From: JAHEEL01 sp034660035
Lineage (GTDB): Bacteria; Actinomycetota; Acidimicrobiia; Spongiisociales; UBA5794
Reading direction: 5' to 3'
DNA length: 46,400 nt
Assembly (NCBI GenBank): GCA_034660035.1
Contig: JAYEIJ010000037.1
Location: forward strand, 1-46,400
This document shows, piece after piece, positions 1-8,219 of the stretch; positions within the stretch are counted from its first letter, which is position 1; each line of letters starts with the position of its first letter. A program made the translations under genes and the position numbers. Below the pieces are notes generated by a model. The model was given only the letters and a program-made list of their open reading frames with translations, had not been told where the DNA came from and did not search any database.

Positions 1-15
1 ACCTCTGGGTTCTCG

Positions 16-45
16 GCAGCTACGTTCGAGTGGTTGAGTAGCTGC
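16..45. other. Inverted repeat upstream of the sugar operon
   Basis: GCAGCTA (16-22) and TAGCTGC (39-45) are perfect 7-bp inverted arms around a 16-base loop. It could be the end of an upstream transcript or a regulator site. No T-run follows, so it is not a convincing intrinsic terminator. Confidence 0.25.
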
Positions 46-79
46 GTATCTGCGTCTGCGGCGGCAGGGTGCGTCGGGC

Positions 80-108
80 TTGGCGCTGCAACCGTGACTC
101 TGTAGATT
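80..108 (+). promoter_or_regulatory. Putative promoter of the sugar ABC operon
   Basis: TTGGCG (80-85) and TAGATT (103-108) are separated by exactly 17 bases and resemble -35 and -10 boxes. Transcription would begin near 115, leaving a leader of roughly 110 bases before the ATG at 228. The leader holds a GC-rich palindromic stretch near 200-213. I see no clear LacI-type operator. Confidence 0.4.
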
Positions 109-227
109 CATCCAGCAACGGAGGTAGAGCGAGTGGAACGGCCAGATTCGGCCATGTAGAAAATCCGCTCCGTCTGCCGACAATGCACTATTGGAGGCCC
201 GGTGCGACCGGGTCGGAAAGGACCGAA

Positions 228-1583
228 ATGAAACGAAGCTTCATATGGATGGTCGCTCTTGTCGCTCTCCTGCTCGTCGCGGCTGCTTGCAGCAGCGACT
301 CGTCGGATACGACGGCGGCCGGTGGAGGCGAGACCGAGACGACGGCGGCCGGTGGAGGCGAGACCGACACAACGGCAGCTCCCGATACCGGTGAAACCGT
401 CGAACTCGTCATCGAGAGCTGGCGCAACGACGACCTGTCCATCTGGCAGGACAAGCTCATCCCGGCTTTCGAGGCGGACAACCCCGGTATCAAGGTGACC
501 TTCGCTCCGACGGCACCTGCCGAGTACAACGCCGTGCTTCAGGGAAGGCTCGAAGGAGGGACCGCAGGCGATCTCATCACCTGTCGTCCGTTCGACGCGT
601 CTCTCGACCTGTACGACGCGGGACATCTGGCCGACATCACCGACCTGTCCGGCATGGAGAACTTCAGTAGCGTCGCCCAGTCCGCATGGATCACCGACGA
701 CGGCACACAGAAGTTCTGCGTCCCGATGGCATCGGTCATCCACGGCTTCATCTACAACGCGGACGCCTTCACCGAGGTCGGTGTCGAGGTTCCCACGACG
801 GAGGACGAGTTCTTCGCAGCGCTCGACACCATCAAGGCAGACGGCACCTACGACGCCCTCGCCATGGGCACAGCGGACCAGTGGGAAGCTGCCACGATGG
901 GCTTCCAGAACATCGGTCCGAACTACTGGATGGGTGAAACAGGACGGACCGGACTGATCGAAGGCACCGAGAAGCTGACCGATCAGCAGTACGTGGACAC
1001 GCTCACGACGCTCGCCAAGTGGTCGGACTACATGCCGGACGGATTCGAAGCGATAGCGTATCCGGACTCGCAGGCTCTGTTCACCCTGGGCGGGGCGGCG
1101 ATCTATCCGGCCGGTTCGTGGGAGATCGGTCTGTTCAACGAGCAGGCTGAGTTCGCGATGGGCGCGTTCATGCCACCGGTCAAGGCCGACGGCGACACGT
1201 GCTACATCTCCGATCACACGGACATCGCCCTCGGAATGAACCCCGCATCGGCGAACAGTGAAGCGGCGAAGACGTTCCTCACGTGGGTCGCTTCGGCGGA
1301 CTTCGCGTCGATGTACGCCAATTCGCTGCCGGGCTTCTTCAGCCTGTCGAATCACTCGGTGACGATGGAAGATCCGCTCGCTCAGGAGTTCCTGTCGTGG
1401 CGCGACGAGTGCGAGTCCACGATTCGTAACTCGTATCAGATCCTGTCGCGCGGTGAGCCCAACCTCGAGAACGAGATCTGGGCCGTGAGCGCAACCGTCA
1501 TCAACGGGACTGCGACACCTGAAGATGGCGCCGCCATCCTCCAGGAAGGCCTCGAGCAGTGGTACGAACCGCAGCAGGGCTGA
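228..1583 (+). CDS. ABC transporter sugar-binding lipoprotein (CUT1 type)
   Basis: Extracellular solute-binding protein that captures a sugar and delivers it to the two permeases encoded next. The 451-residue product starts at ATG 228, preceded by AAAGGA (217-222). It has a lysine/arginine N-terminus, a hydrophobic core and a lipobox ending at Cys21 (VAAAC), so it should be membrane-anchored. A low-complexity linker (TTAAGGGETE repeats, about residues 28-47) precedes the mature domain, which has family 1 solute-binding features such as the TFAPTAPAEYNA-like segment and a Trp-rich binding region. An in-frame extension to 69 exists but lacks a ribosome site and lies upstream of the likely transcription start. 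Substrate is unknown. Family assignment is good; sugar specificity cannot be read. Confidence 0.88.
   Translation: MKRSFIWMVALVALLLVAAACSSDSSDTTAAGGGETETTAAGGGETDTTAAPDTGETVELVIESWRNDDLSIWQDKLIPAFEADNPGIKVTFAPTAPAEYNAVLQGRLEGGTAGDLITCRPFDASLDLYDAGHLADITDLSGMENFSSVAQSAWITDDGTQKFCVPMASVIHGFIYNADAFTEVGVEVPTTEDEFFAALDTIKADGTYDALAMGTADQWEAATMGFQNIGPNYWMGETGRTGLIEGTEKLTDQQYVDTLTTLAKWSDYMPDGFEAIAYPDSQALFTLGGAAIYPAGSWEIGLFNEQAEFAMGAFMPPVKADGDTCYISDHTDIALGMNPASANSEAAKTFLTWVASADFASMYANSLPGFFSLSNHSVTMEDPLAQEFLSWRDECESTIRNSYQILSRGEPNLENEIWAVSATVINGTATPEDGAAILQEGLEQWYEPQQG
311..370 (+). repeat. 30-bp tandem duplication inside the lipoprotein linker
   Basis: Two copies of a 30-bp unit (311-340 and 341-370) differ by one base near the end. 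They encode TTAAGGGETE and TTAAGGGETD in the flexible linker after the lipidated cysteine. Being a multiple of three, copy-number change would only alter tether length. Confidence 0.85.
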
Positions 1584-1590
1584 TCACCTA

Positions 1591-2508
1591 GTGACCTCAG
1601 CGTCAACACAGACCGACGTGGTCGGGGTGGCCTCCACCAGAAGGTGGAGGTTCCCCCGGCACGTCGCCGTCTTCCTTGGCCCGGCACTTCTCATCTACAC
1701 CGTGTTCATGGTGTACCCACTCCTCGATTCGCTCCGTCTCAGTCTCTTCTCCGATGAGGGAGCGTTCGTCGGTCTCTCTAACTTCAAGGAACTTCTCCCA
1801 GGTGGCAGTCTCTCTTCCTCCTTCTGGAACGCCCTCGGCAACAACTTCATCTTCTTCGGCTTCCACTTCCTCGTTCAGAACCCCGTCGGCCTCCTTCTCG
1901 CCGTCCTGTTGACCCAGCACCTTCTCAAGAGGGGGAAAGGGACCTACCGCACTTTGATCTTCTCGCCGACGGTGCTTTCCGTCGTCATCGTCGGATTCAT
2001 CTGGCAACTCATCTTGTCACCGCTCTGGGGCGTCGTCTCAACACCACTGCTCGGCCTCACATCCACGGCTTTGCCGACGCTGTCGCTCATGTCCGTCTGG
2101 CAATTCGTCGGAATCCCGATGATGTTCTTCTACGCCGTCCTGGTCGGGATCCCGGAGGATCTCATCGAGGCGGCTCGGGTTGATGGGGCGAGCGGTTGGA
2201 AGATCTTCTGGAAGATCATCTTCCCGCTGCTGCTTCCGATGCTCGGCATCATCTCGATCATCACCTACATCGCGAACCTGAACGCGTTCGACCTCATCTA
2301 CAGCGTGCAGGGTGCTCTGGCGGGTCCGGAGTTCTCGACCGACATCATGGGAACGCTTTTCTACCGGTCGTTCTTCGGATTCCAACTGCAGTCCGGTTCC
2401 ACGGCGATGGGGGCGACCGTGGCGACCGCGATGTTCATCGTCATCCTCCTCGGAGTCCTCATGTACCTGTTCGGTTGGGCGAAGCGCGTGGAGACGTACG
2501 AGCTATGA
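1591..2508 (+). CDS. Sugar ABC transporter permease, MalF/UgpA-like
   Basis: First transmembrane subunit of the CUT1 importer. The start is taken as GTG 1591, eight bases after the lipoprotein stop; an in-frame ATG at 1525 would lie inside the lipoprotein gene. The 305-residue product has about six membrane segments, beginning with the FLGPALLIYTVFMVYPL helix. The cytoplasmic EAA loop is clear around residues 200-220 (EAARVDGASGWKIFWKIIFPLLLP), where the ATPase docks. It ends in an ATGA overlap with the next permease. There is no ATP-binding subunit in the operon, as is common in actinobacteria, where one MsiK-like ATPase serves several importers; that is inference here. Confidence 0.9.
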   Translation: MTSASTQTDVVGVASTRRWRFPRHVAVFLGPALLIYTVFMVYPLLDSLRLSLFSDEGAFVGLSNFKELLPGGSLSSSFWNALGNNFIFFGFHFLVQNPVGLLLAVLLTQHLLKRGKGTYRTLIFSPTVLSVVIVGFIWQLILSPLWGVVSTPLLGLTSTALPTLSLMSVWQFVGIPMMFFYAVLVGIPEDLIEAARVDGASGWKIFWKIIFPLLLPMLGIISIITYIANLNAFDLIYSVQGALAGPEFSTDIMGTLFYRSFFGFQLQSGSTAMGATVATAMFIVILLGVLMYLFGWAKRVETYEL

Positions 2509-3365
2509 CCACCGCTACCGCTTCCCGAGGATCAGACCGCACAAGAAGAGGTTTGTCCAAGGCCACGATCCACGGGATCCTGTTCCTCTACACGCTCGTC
2601 GCCCTCGTGCCGATCGGCCTCATCGTCATGAACTCGTTCAAGACGAGGCGAGCGATCTTCGATTCACCGTTCACGTTCCCGAACAGTGAGACGTTCAGCC
2701 TGAAGGGTTACGAGACGGTGTGGGAACGGGCGAACTTCGTCCGGTACTTCTTCAACAGCTTCACAGTGACTCTGGTGGCGGTCGCCCTCGTGGTGTTGCT
2801 GGGCGCCGCCGCGGCCTACGCCCTTGCGGAGTACCGGTTCACCGGGAACACGTTCCTCACCCTGTTCCTTGCGGTCGGCGTCATGATCCCGATCCGGCTC
2901 GGCACCGTCTCCATCCTGAAGCTCATGGTTTCGCTCGGTCTGGTGAACACCCTGGTGGCGTTGATCCTCGTCTACACGGCCATGGGGATCCCACTGGCTG
3001 TGTTCATACTCGCCCAGTTCTTCCGACAGGTCCCCCAGGACTTGAAGGATGCCGCGCGCATCGACGGCGCCGGGGAGTATCGGGTGTTCTTCCTCGCTCT
3101 GCCGCTCGTGAGACCGGGACTCGCTGCCGTTGCCGTGTTCACGATGCTGCCGGTGTGGAACGACCTCTGGTTCCCGCTCATCCTCGCCCCGGGGGAGTCG
3201 ACGAAGACGGTGACCCTCGGTGTTCAGGTGTTCCTCGGCCAGTTCGTCTCCGACTGGCAGGCGGTCCTCGCAGCGCTGACGCTGGCGGCGATCCCGATCC
3301 TCCTGCTCTACATCATCTTCTCGCGGCAGATGCTGAGCGGCATCACCCAGGGTGCGATCAAGTGA
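2505..3365 (+). CDS. Sugar ABC transporter permease, MalG/UgpE-like
   Basis: Second transmembrane subunit of the same importer, 286 residues, starting at the ATG that overlaps the preceding stop (ATGA, 2505-2508), so translation is probably coupled. It has a helix near the N-terminus (ILFLYTLVALVPIGLIVMNSF), a long periplasmic segment typical of MalG-type permeases, further helices, and an EAA loop (DAARIDGAGEYRVFFLALPLVRP region, about residue 185). The C-terminal QGAIK is typical of the family. Stop and next start overlap again as GTGA. Confidence 0.92.
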   Translation: MTTATASRGSDRTRRGLSKATIHGILFLYTLVALVPIGLIVMNSFKTRRAIFDSPFTFPNSETFSLKGYETVWERANFVRYFFNSFTVTLVAVALVVLLGAAAAYALAEYRFTGNTFLTLFLAVGVMIPIRLGTVSILKLMVSLGLVNTLVALILVYTAMGIPLAVFILAQFFRQVPQDLKDAARIDGAGEYRVFFLALPLVRPGLAAVAVFTMLPVWNDLWFPLILAPGESTKTVTLGVQVFLGQFVSDWQAVLAALTLAAIPILLLYIIFSRQMLSGITQGAIK

Positions 3366-4339
3366 CCCTTCGCGTTGGCATGATCGGCGCGGGGAACATG
3401 GCGAACGTACACGCCGATGGGTGGGAAGCGTCCGGCGATCAGATCGTGGCGATCCTCGACGCCGATGCCGGGCGCGCCGCCGAGATCGCAGGACGCACCG
3501 GGGCACGTGTGGCAGACGATCTCGACGACCTTCTGCGCTCGGTCGACGCGATCGACATCTGCACACCGACCGACACGCACCTCGAGTACGTCACAGCGGG
3601 AGCGGCAGCCGGTGTGGCCGTCGTGTGCGAGAAGCCACTGGCCAGAACGGGGCAGGGTGCAAGAGCGGCCGTGGCGGCATGTGCCGGGGCCGGGGTCCCT
3701 CTTCTCGTCGGCCACGTGGTCCGGTTCTTCCCGGAGTACGTCGAGGCCCGAGCGCGCGTCGAAGCCGGTGATATCGGTGACGTTGCCGTCGTCAGGCTCG
3801 ATCGCTCCACCTATCTCCCCGCCGGTGCGTCGGCATGGTTCAAGGATCCCACCCGCTCCGGAGGTGTGGTGTACGACCTCATGATCCATGACATCGACTA
3901 CGCGGGTTGGATCGCGGGGAAAGTGACCCGGGCCTACGCGAGAGTGGCGGCGTCATCCGACGGTGGCGAACACGTGCTGGCAACGCTGAGACACGAAGGA
4001 GGAGCGATCAGTCACGTGCAGGCGTCCTGGGCGTTTCCGGTCGGATCTTTCCGTACGTCGCTCGAGATCGCGGGGTCTGAGGGGCTGATCACGCGCCACG
4101 CAGCCGACCCGTTCCGGTCGCTTGTCGCCGCCTCCCCGGACGTGCCCGATGTTCCGGCACCGCCGACTTCCGGAGAGTCGCCGTATGTGACCCAGATCCG
4201 TCACTTCTCGGACGTGCTCCACGGCGACGCGACCTCCAGGATCGACGCAGAGGATGCAGCCGCTGCCGTGGAAGTGTGCGACGCCATCGCCGCGTCGATC
4301 ATCTCGGGTCGGGCGACCGAGGTCGGGGAGGCACTGTGA
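3362..4339 (+). CDS. Gfo/Idh/MocA-family NAD(P)-dependent oxidoreductase (first copy)
   Basis: Predicted cytoplasmic sugar or cyclitol dehydrogenase, 325 residues from GTG 3362, which overlaps the permease stop as GTGA. An N-terminal Rossmann fold carries GMIGAGNMANVH. The family motif VCEKPLA puts the catalytic lysine at about Lys91. The C-terminal alpha/beta domain has the MIHDID signature with the catalytic His/Asp. Being directly coupled to importer permeases implies it oxidises the imported sugar or a derivative. Trehalose (ThuB), inositol and 3-keto-glycoside pathways all use such enzymes beside importers, so substrate is open. Confidence 0.87.
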   Translation: MTLRVGMIGAGNMANVHADGWEASGDQIVAILDADAGRAAEIAGRTGARVADDLDDLLRSVDAIDICTPTDTHLEYVTAGAAAGVAVVCEKPLARTGQGARAAVAACAGAGVPLLVGHVVRFFPEYVEARARVEAGDIGDVAVVRLDRSTYLPAGASAWFKDPTRSGGVVYDLMIHDIDYAGWIAGKVTRAYARVAASSDGGEHVLATLRHEGGAISHVQASWAFPVGSFRTSLEIAGSEGLITRHAADPFRSLVAASPDVPDVPAPPTSGESPYVTQIRHFSDVLHGDATSRIDAEDAAAAVEVCDAIAASIISGRATEVGEAL

Positions 4340-5319
4340 CTCGAGTCGGCATCTTCGGTGTTGCGCACGTTCACGCCGATGAGTACATGGCCAATCTCGA
4401 GGCGGTGGATCGTGTCGAGATCATCGGTGCCTCTGAGACGGACCCCTCTCTCCGCAACGGATGGGCAGAGCGCCACGCCGCGCCGGTCTTCACCACGCAC
4501 GAAGCGCTCGTCGCCGCCGGCATCGACGCTGCCATCGTCAGCACGACGACGAACGAGCATCGCCCGGTGGTGGAACAACTCGCCGCGGCCGGTGTGCACG
4601 TTCTGTGTGAGAAGCCGTTGGCGACGACGGTCGAAGATGCACAAGCCATCGTCGACGTGTGCGCCGATTCCGGAGTCCTCCTCATGACGGCGTTCCCGAT
4701 GCGTTTCAACCCTTCACTCGTCGCCGGCCGTGCTTGGATCGATGAGGGCCGGATCGGGGAACTGCTTGCGTTCGCGGGCACGAACCAGGGCCGAATCCCG
4801 ACGGACTACGCCGAGTGGTTCGCCGATCCGGTTGCCGCGGGAGGTGGCGCCGCGATGGACCACGTGGTCCACCTCGTCGACATCATGCGATGGTGGACGG
4901 AGTCGGATCCGGTCGAGGTGTACGCGGAGACGAATCGGATCCTGCATCCCGACGTTTCCGTCGAGACGGGCGGCGTCGTGACGGTTGGATTCGACAACGG
5001 CGTCTTCGCGACCATCGATTGCTCCTGGAGTCGGCCGGACGGGTACCCGACCTGGGGAGGGCTTGCCATCGAAGCGGTCGGGGCAGACGGTGTGTTCACC
5101 ATCGACGCGTTCGCCGAACGCCTCGTTGTCTGGTCGCACGGTGATGAGAAGTGGACGGATTGGGGATCCGACGCGAACCAGGCCATGATCGATCACTTCA
5201 TCGGTGCTGTGCGGGGCGAACATCCACTCGCCGTCACCGGAGTCGATGGGTTGAAGGCAACAGAAGTGGCGCTCGCGGTGTATCGATCGGTCGCTGCCGG
5301 CCAGCCGGTCGAGGTATGA
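4336..5319 (+). CDS. Gfo/Idh/MocA-family oxidoreductase (second copy)
   Basis: Second, divergent member of the same family, 327 residues from GTG 4336 (GTGA overlap with the previous gene; GGGGAGG lies upstream). The nucleotide-binding loop reads GIFGVAHVHADEY rather than a standard GxGxxA, so cofactor binding may differ. The EKP motif is intact (about Glu92-Lys93-Pro94), and DHVVHLVD supplies the catalytic signature in the C-terminal domain. Two different Gfo/Idh/MocA enzymes in one operon suggest sequential or reversible oxidation at different carbons, as in keto-sugar pathways; this is inference. Confidence 0.85.
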   Translation: MTRVGIFGVAHVHADEYMANLEAVDRVEIIGASETDPSLRNGWAERHAAPVFTTHEALVAAGIDAAIVSTTTNEHRPVVEQLAAAGVHVLCEKPLATTVEDAQAIVDVCADSGVLLMTAFPMRFNPSLVAGRAWIDEGRIGELLAFAGTNQGRIPTDYAEWFADPVAAGGGAAMDHVVHLVDIMRWWTESDPVEVYAETNRILHPDVSVETGGVVTVGFDNGVFATIDCSWSRPDGYPTWGGLAIEAVGADGVFTIDAFAERLVVWSHGDEKWTDWGSDANQAMIDHFIGAVRGEHPLAVTGVDGLKATEVALAVYRSVAAGQPVEV

Positions 5320-5362
5320 GGCGCCACCTGCCTGTGGCTCTCGAGGCGAGGCGGGGCAACCG

Positions 5363-6427
5363 GTGCGAGAGGTAGTCATCACGGGGCCGAGGCGCGTGGA
5401 ACTCCGGGAGGTGCCGGAGGAGCCGCTCACTCCCGCGTCGATACGCGTCCGGTCCCTCTTCTCCGGGATCAGCCACGGCACGGAGTTGAACTTCTACCGG
5501 GGCACCGCACCCCAGTTGACGCACGAGATCGATAACGGCCTGTTCCACGAGCGAGATCCAGGCCACTCGCCGTATCCCATCCTCCACGGGTACGAGATGG
5601 TTGGTGAGGTGGTCGAGGTCGGCTCGCAGGTAGAGGGTTTCAGCATCGGCGACGTTGCATGGACGGGAACCGCCGGGCATCCCGATACGTTCGTGTGCGA
5701 CACGACCGCCGAGGGTCGGCCGTTCTTCTGCGAGCGCGCACCCGACGGGGCGGACCCTGCATCCGGCATCTTCCTCGCCCTCGGCGGCGTCGCCTATGAC
5801 GGGCATCTCACCTCTCGCCTTCGATTCGGTGAGAGCGCCGTCATCAGCGGACTGGGAGCGATCGGCCTGCTGAGCGTCCAACTGGCGAGATTGTCGGGAG
5901 TCCGGCCACTCATCGCGGTCGATCCCGTTGCCGGTCGCAGAGAGATCGCCATCTCTCTCGGTGCGGACCACGCGATCGATCCCGAGTCCGGCGGAGTCGC
6001 AGAGGAGGTTCGACGACTCACCGGGGGCCGGGGCGCGGACGCAGTCATCGAGACATCAGGAAGTTGGAAGGCACTCCACGAATCGATCCGCTGCTGTGCA
6101 AGCGGCTACGGGAGAGTCGTGGCGTTGGGCTTCTACCAGGGAACCGGGATCGACCTCCGACTGGGGGAGGAATTCCACCACAGCACGTTCCACCCTATGG
6201 GGGCGTCATCGATCGTGGCCCTCGATCACCGGAACGACCCTGCTCCGGGGCGGGCGTGGGATCGACTTCGCGTGTACGAGACGATCGCCGGAAAGCTCGG
6301 CGACGGGACCCTCGCTACGGGGCCGCTTCTGACACGGACGTTCCCCCAGACGAGCGCCTCAGAGGCGTTCGACCTGATCGACCGGGACCGCCGGGGTCCC
6401 ATCAAGATCGCACTCACGTACAACTGA
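5363..6427 (+). CDS. Medium-chain dehydrogenase/reductase with degenerate zinc site
   Basis: NAD(P)-dependent MDR-superfamily enzyme, 354 residues from GTG 5363, with GGCGGGG upstream. The N-terminal GroES-like domain is followed by a Rossmann domain with GLGAIGLLSVQLA (about residues 164-176). The usual catalytic zinc ligands look absent: the Cys position reads SGISHGTEL (about residues 34-42) and the GHE motif reads GYE (76-78). This points to a zinc-independent or rewired reductase rather than a classical alcohol dehydrogenase. Placement between the Gfo/Idh/MocA genes and the amidotransferase-like gene suggests a step in the same sugar pathway. Confidence 0.82.
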   Translation: MREVVITGPRRVELREVPEEPLTPASIRVRSLFSGISHGTELNFYRGTAPQLTHEIDNGLFHERDPGHSPYPILHGYEMVGEVVEVGSQVEGFSIGDVAWTGTAGHPDTFVCDTTAEGRPFFCERAPDGADPASGIFLALGGVAYDGHLTSRLRFGESAVISGLGAIGLLSVQLARLSGVRPLIAVDPVAGRREIAISLGADHAIDPESGGVAEEVRRLTGGRGADAVIETSGSWKALHESIRCCASGYGRVVALGFYQGTGIDLRLGEEFHHSTFHPMGASSIVALDHRNDPAPGRAWDRLRVYETIAGKLGDGTLATGPLLTRTFPQTSASEAFDLIDRDRRGPIKIALTYN

Positions 6428-6460
6428 ACCTACCGAGATGAAAGGGAGGCACGGATTCGC

Positions 6461-7243
6461 ATGGCGAAGGTGTTCTACATCGGTGACTGGGCGGTGTCTC
6501 TCGGTCCGATATTCGCGGAGACCCCGTTCAACTACGCCTACAAGGGACTCGAGACCTATCGGTACGATCGCTACCTCAAGGAGGCGATCGAATCCACCGG
6601 GGACCATTCGTGCGACTCGTGCTCAACCTGGGACTTCTACGGCATGGCGCCCGGAAGGTACGAGGAGATCCTCGCCGAGTATGACGTGGTGGTGTTCTCC
6701 GACGTTGAGGTGAAGAACTTCCAACTGGCGCCGCAGTTCTTCGATCGGAACGTGTTCGGATCCGGGATCATCACCTATCCGGACCGCGTCCGACTCACCG
6801 TCGAAGCGATCGAATCGGGCACACGGGCGATGTTCATGGGTGGATGGCTGTCGTTCACCGGCGAGATGGGCAAGGGCGGATGGGGACGCTCCCGTCTCGC
6901 CGAGGTTCTTCCCGTGCGCTGTCTCGACACCGAGGATCTGGTTGAGAACACAGAAGGATTCCACTTCGATCGATCCGACGAGGGCTTCCTCCCGAACGTG
7001 GACATGGCGGCCGCACCTCCGATCCTCGGATACAACCGAACGATCGCCCGGGATGACGCCGTGGTCCACGTCGCGGTCGAAGAGACGGGTGACCCGCTCC
7101 TCGTGACCCGTCGCCACGGGGAAGGAGTGGTGCTGGCGTACATGTCGGATCCGGCGCCGCATTGGGGTTGCAACTTCATCCAGTGGAACCAGTACGCAGA
7201 GTTCTGGATCGGGTCTCTCGAACGGATTCTGGACGCCGGATAG
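6461..7243 (+). CDS. Glutamine amidotransferase-like domain protein (STM3548/GATase1-like)
   Basis: 260-residue cytoplasmic protein resembling the class I amidotransferase-like family typified by Salmonella STM3548. It begins with a beta-strand motif (KVFYIGDW) and has the GGWLSFTGEMGKGGWG segment (about residues 127-142) where the nucleophile elbow of GATase folds sits. No cysteine is in the elbow, so glutaminase activity is unlikely. The start at ATG 6461 is supported by AAAGGGAGG (6441-6449). It is the last gene of the sugar operon. ThuA-like relatives accompany trehalose and keto-sugar operons, but exact function is unknown. Confidence 0.7.
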   Translation: MAKVFYIGDWAVSLGPIFAETPFNYAYKGLETYRYDRYLKEAIESTGDHSCDSCSTWDFYGMAPGRYEEILAEYDVVVFSDVEVKNFQLAPQFFDRNVFGSGIITYPDRVRLTVEAIESGTRAMFMGGWLSFTGEMGKGGWGRSRLAEVLPVRCLDTEDLVENTEGFHFDRSDEGFLPNVDMAAAPPILGYNRTIARDDAVVHVAVEETGDPLLVTRRHGEGVVLAYMSDPAPHWGCNFIQWNQYAEFWIGSLERILDAG

Positions 7244-7254
7244 ATCCGTTCGGT

Positions 7255-7275
7255 CCCCGGTCTCAGCGGCCGGGG
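7255..7275 (+). terminator. GC-rich hairpin ending the sugar operon
   Basis: CCCCGG (7255-7260) pairs with CCGGGG (7270-7275) around a 9-base loop, starting 12 bases after the last operon stop codon. No U-tract follows, so any terminator role is tentative. Confidence 0.35.
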
Positions 7276-7279
7276 GAAC

Positions 7280-7298
7280 TACCGTTGTATCCAGGAGG
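7280..7298 (+). promoter_or_regulatory. Candidate -10 box and strong ribosome site of the methyltransferase
   Basis: TACCGT (7280-7285) fits the TANNNT -10 pattern. Transcription would start near 7292, just at the AGGAGGA ribosome site (7293-7299), which precedes the ATG at 7306. A very short leader is implied. Confidence 0.4.
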
Positions 7299-7305
7299 AC
7301 AACGG

Positions 7306-8184
7306 ATGGCGACCAGCACAGCGAGCTTCGGCGCGGGGAAACGGGAGAGCCACGACTCTTCGGAGTACTACGCGCGACGCATGACCCGTTCTCCGGAACC
7401 CGGGAAGGCGGGCGAAGTGCACGACGCACCGGCCAACGTAGTCGACCGGATCTTCGTCCAGTCCTCCGAGTCGATGAACCAACTTCCCGACAACTGCGTT
7501 GCTCTCATGGTGACGTCGCCGCCGTACAACGTCGGTAAGGACTACGACGAGGACCTTGATCTGAGCGAGTACCTGGGCCTGCTCCGACGGGTTTTCACCG
7601 AGACGTACCGCGTCGTCGAACCCGGCGGGCGTGTGGCCGTGAACGTGGCGAACCTGGGCCGCAAGCCGTACCTGCCGCTGAATCACCTTGTCGGCGTCCT
7701 TCTCACCGAGATCGGGTTCATGCTCCGTGGCGAGATCATCTGGAAGAAGGCGAAGGCGGCCGGGGGGTCGACCGCGTGGGGATCGTGGCAGTCGGCGAAG
7801 AACCCGACGCTTCGTGACGTGCATGAGTACGTTCTCGTCGCATCGAAGGAATCGTTCCGACGGGAGCGGAGGGGCGATGACACGATCTCCAAGGAGGACT
7901 TCCTTGAGGCAACGATGTCGGTGTGGGACATTCTCCCCGAATCGGCTCGAAGGGTCGGGCACCCGGCGCCGTTCCCAACCGAACTGCCGCGGCGGCTCAT
8001 CGAGTTGTACACCTTCGAGGGAGACCTTGTGCTCGACCCGTTCCTTGGATCCGGGTCGACGGCGATCGCTGCGGTACAGACCGGACGGCACTTCGTCGGC
8101 TACGAAACCGACTCCGCCTACGCCGCCCTGGCGGAGAACCGGATCTCGTCGGCGCGAGCCGGACATCGGACTGCTCCACGCTGA
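7306..8184 (+). CDS. Solitary site-specific DNA methyltransferase (TSPPY type)
   Basis: Predicted DNA amino-methyltransferase acting on adenine-N6 or cytosine-N4, 292 residues. Catalytic motif IV is TSPPYN (residues 70-75). The AdoMet-binding motif I (LDPFLGSGSTAIAA) lies near the C-terminus, giving the beta-class order (catalytic motif before AdoMet motif). A variable region between them would carry the target-recognition determinants. ATG 7306 follows AGGAGGA at good spacing. No restriction endonuclease is next to it: upstream is the sugar operon and downstream the convergent nhaA. It may be an orphan epigenetic or cell-cycle methylase, like CcrM in concept. Recognition sequence cannot be inferred. 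Confidence 0.85.
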   Translation: MATSTASFGAGKRESHDSSEYYARRMTRSPEPGKAGEVHDAPANVVDRIFVQSSESMNQLPDNCVALMVTSPPYNVGKDYDEDLDLSEYLGLLRRVFTETYRVVEPGGRVAVNVANLGRKPYLPLNHLVGVLLTEIGFMLRGEIIWKKAKAAGGSTAWGSWQSAKNPTLRDVHEYVLVASKESFRRERRGDDTISKEDFLEATMSVWDILPESARRVGHPAPFPTELPRRLIELYTFEGDLVLDPFLGSGSTAIAAVQTGRHFVGYETDSAYAALAENRISSARAGHRTAPR

Positions 8185-8219
8185 AGATAGGACTGCCGTT
8201 GCCCTCGGACCGGCGATCG

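Noticed and set aside
311..370. 30-bp repeat as a CRISPR or regulatory repeat
   Set aside because: Two adjacent in-frame copies inside a coding linker with no spacers; simple coding duplication.
108..1355. Long minus-strand frame opposite the sugar-binding lipoprotein
   Set aside because: Arg/Val-rich shadow of a well-supported lipoprotein gene; no ribosome site or family motif.
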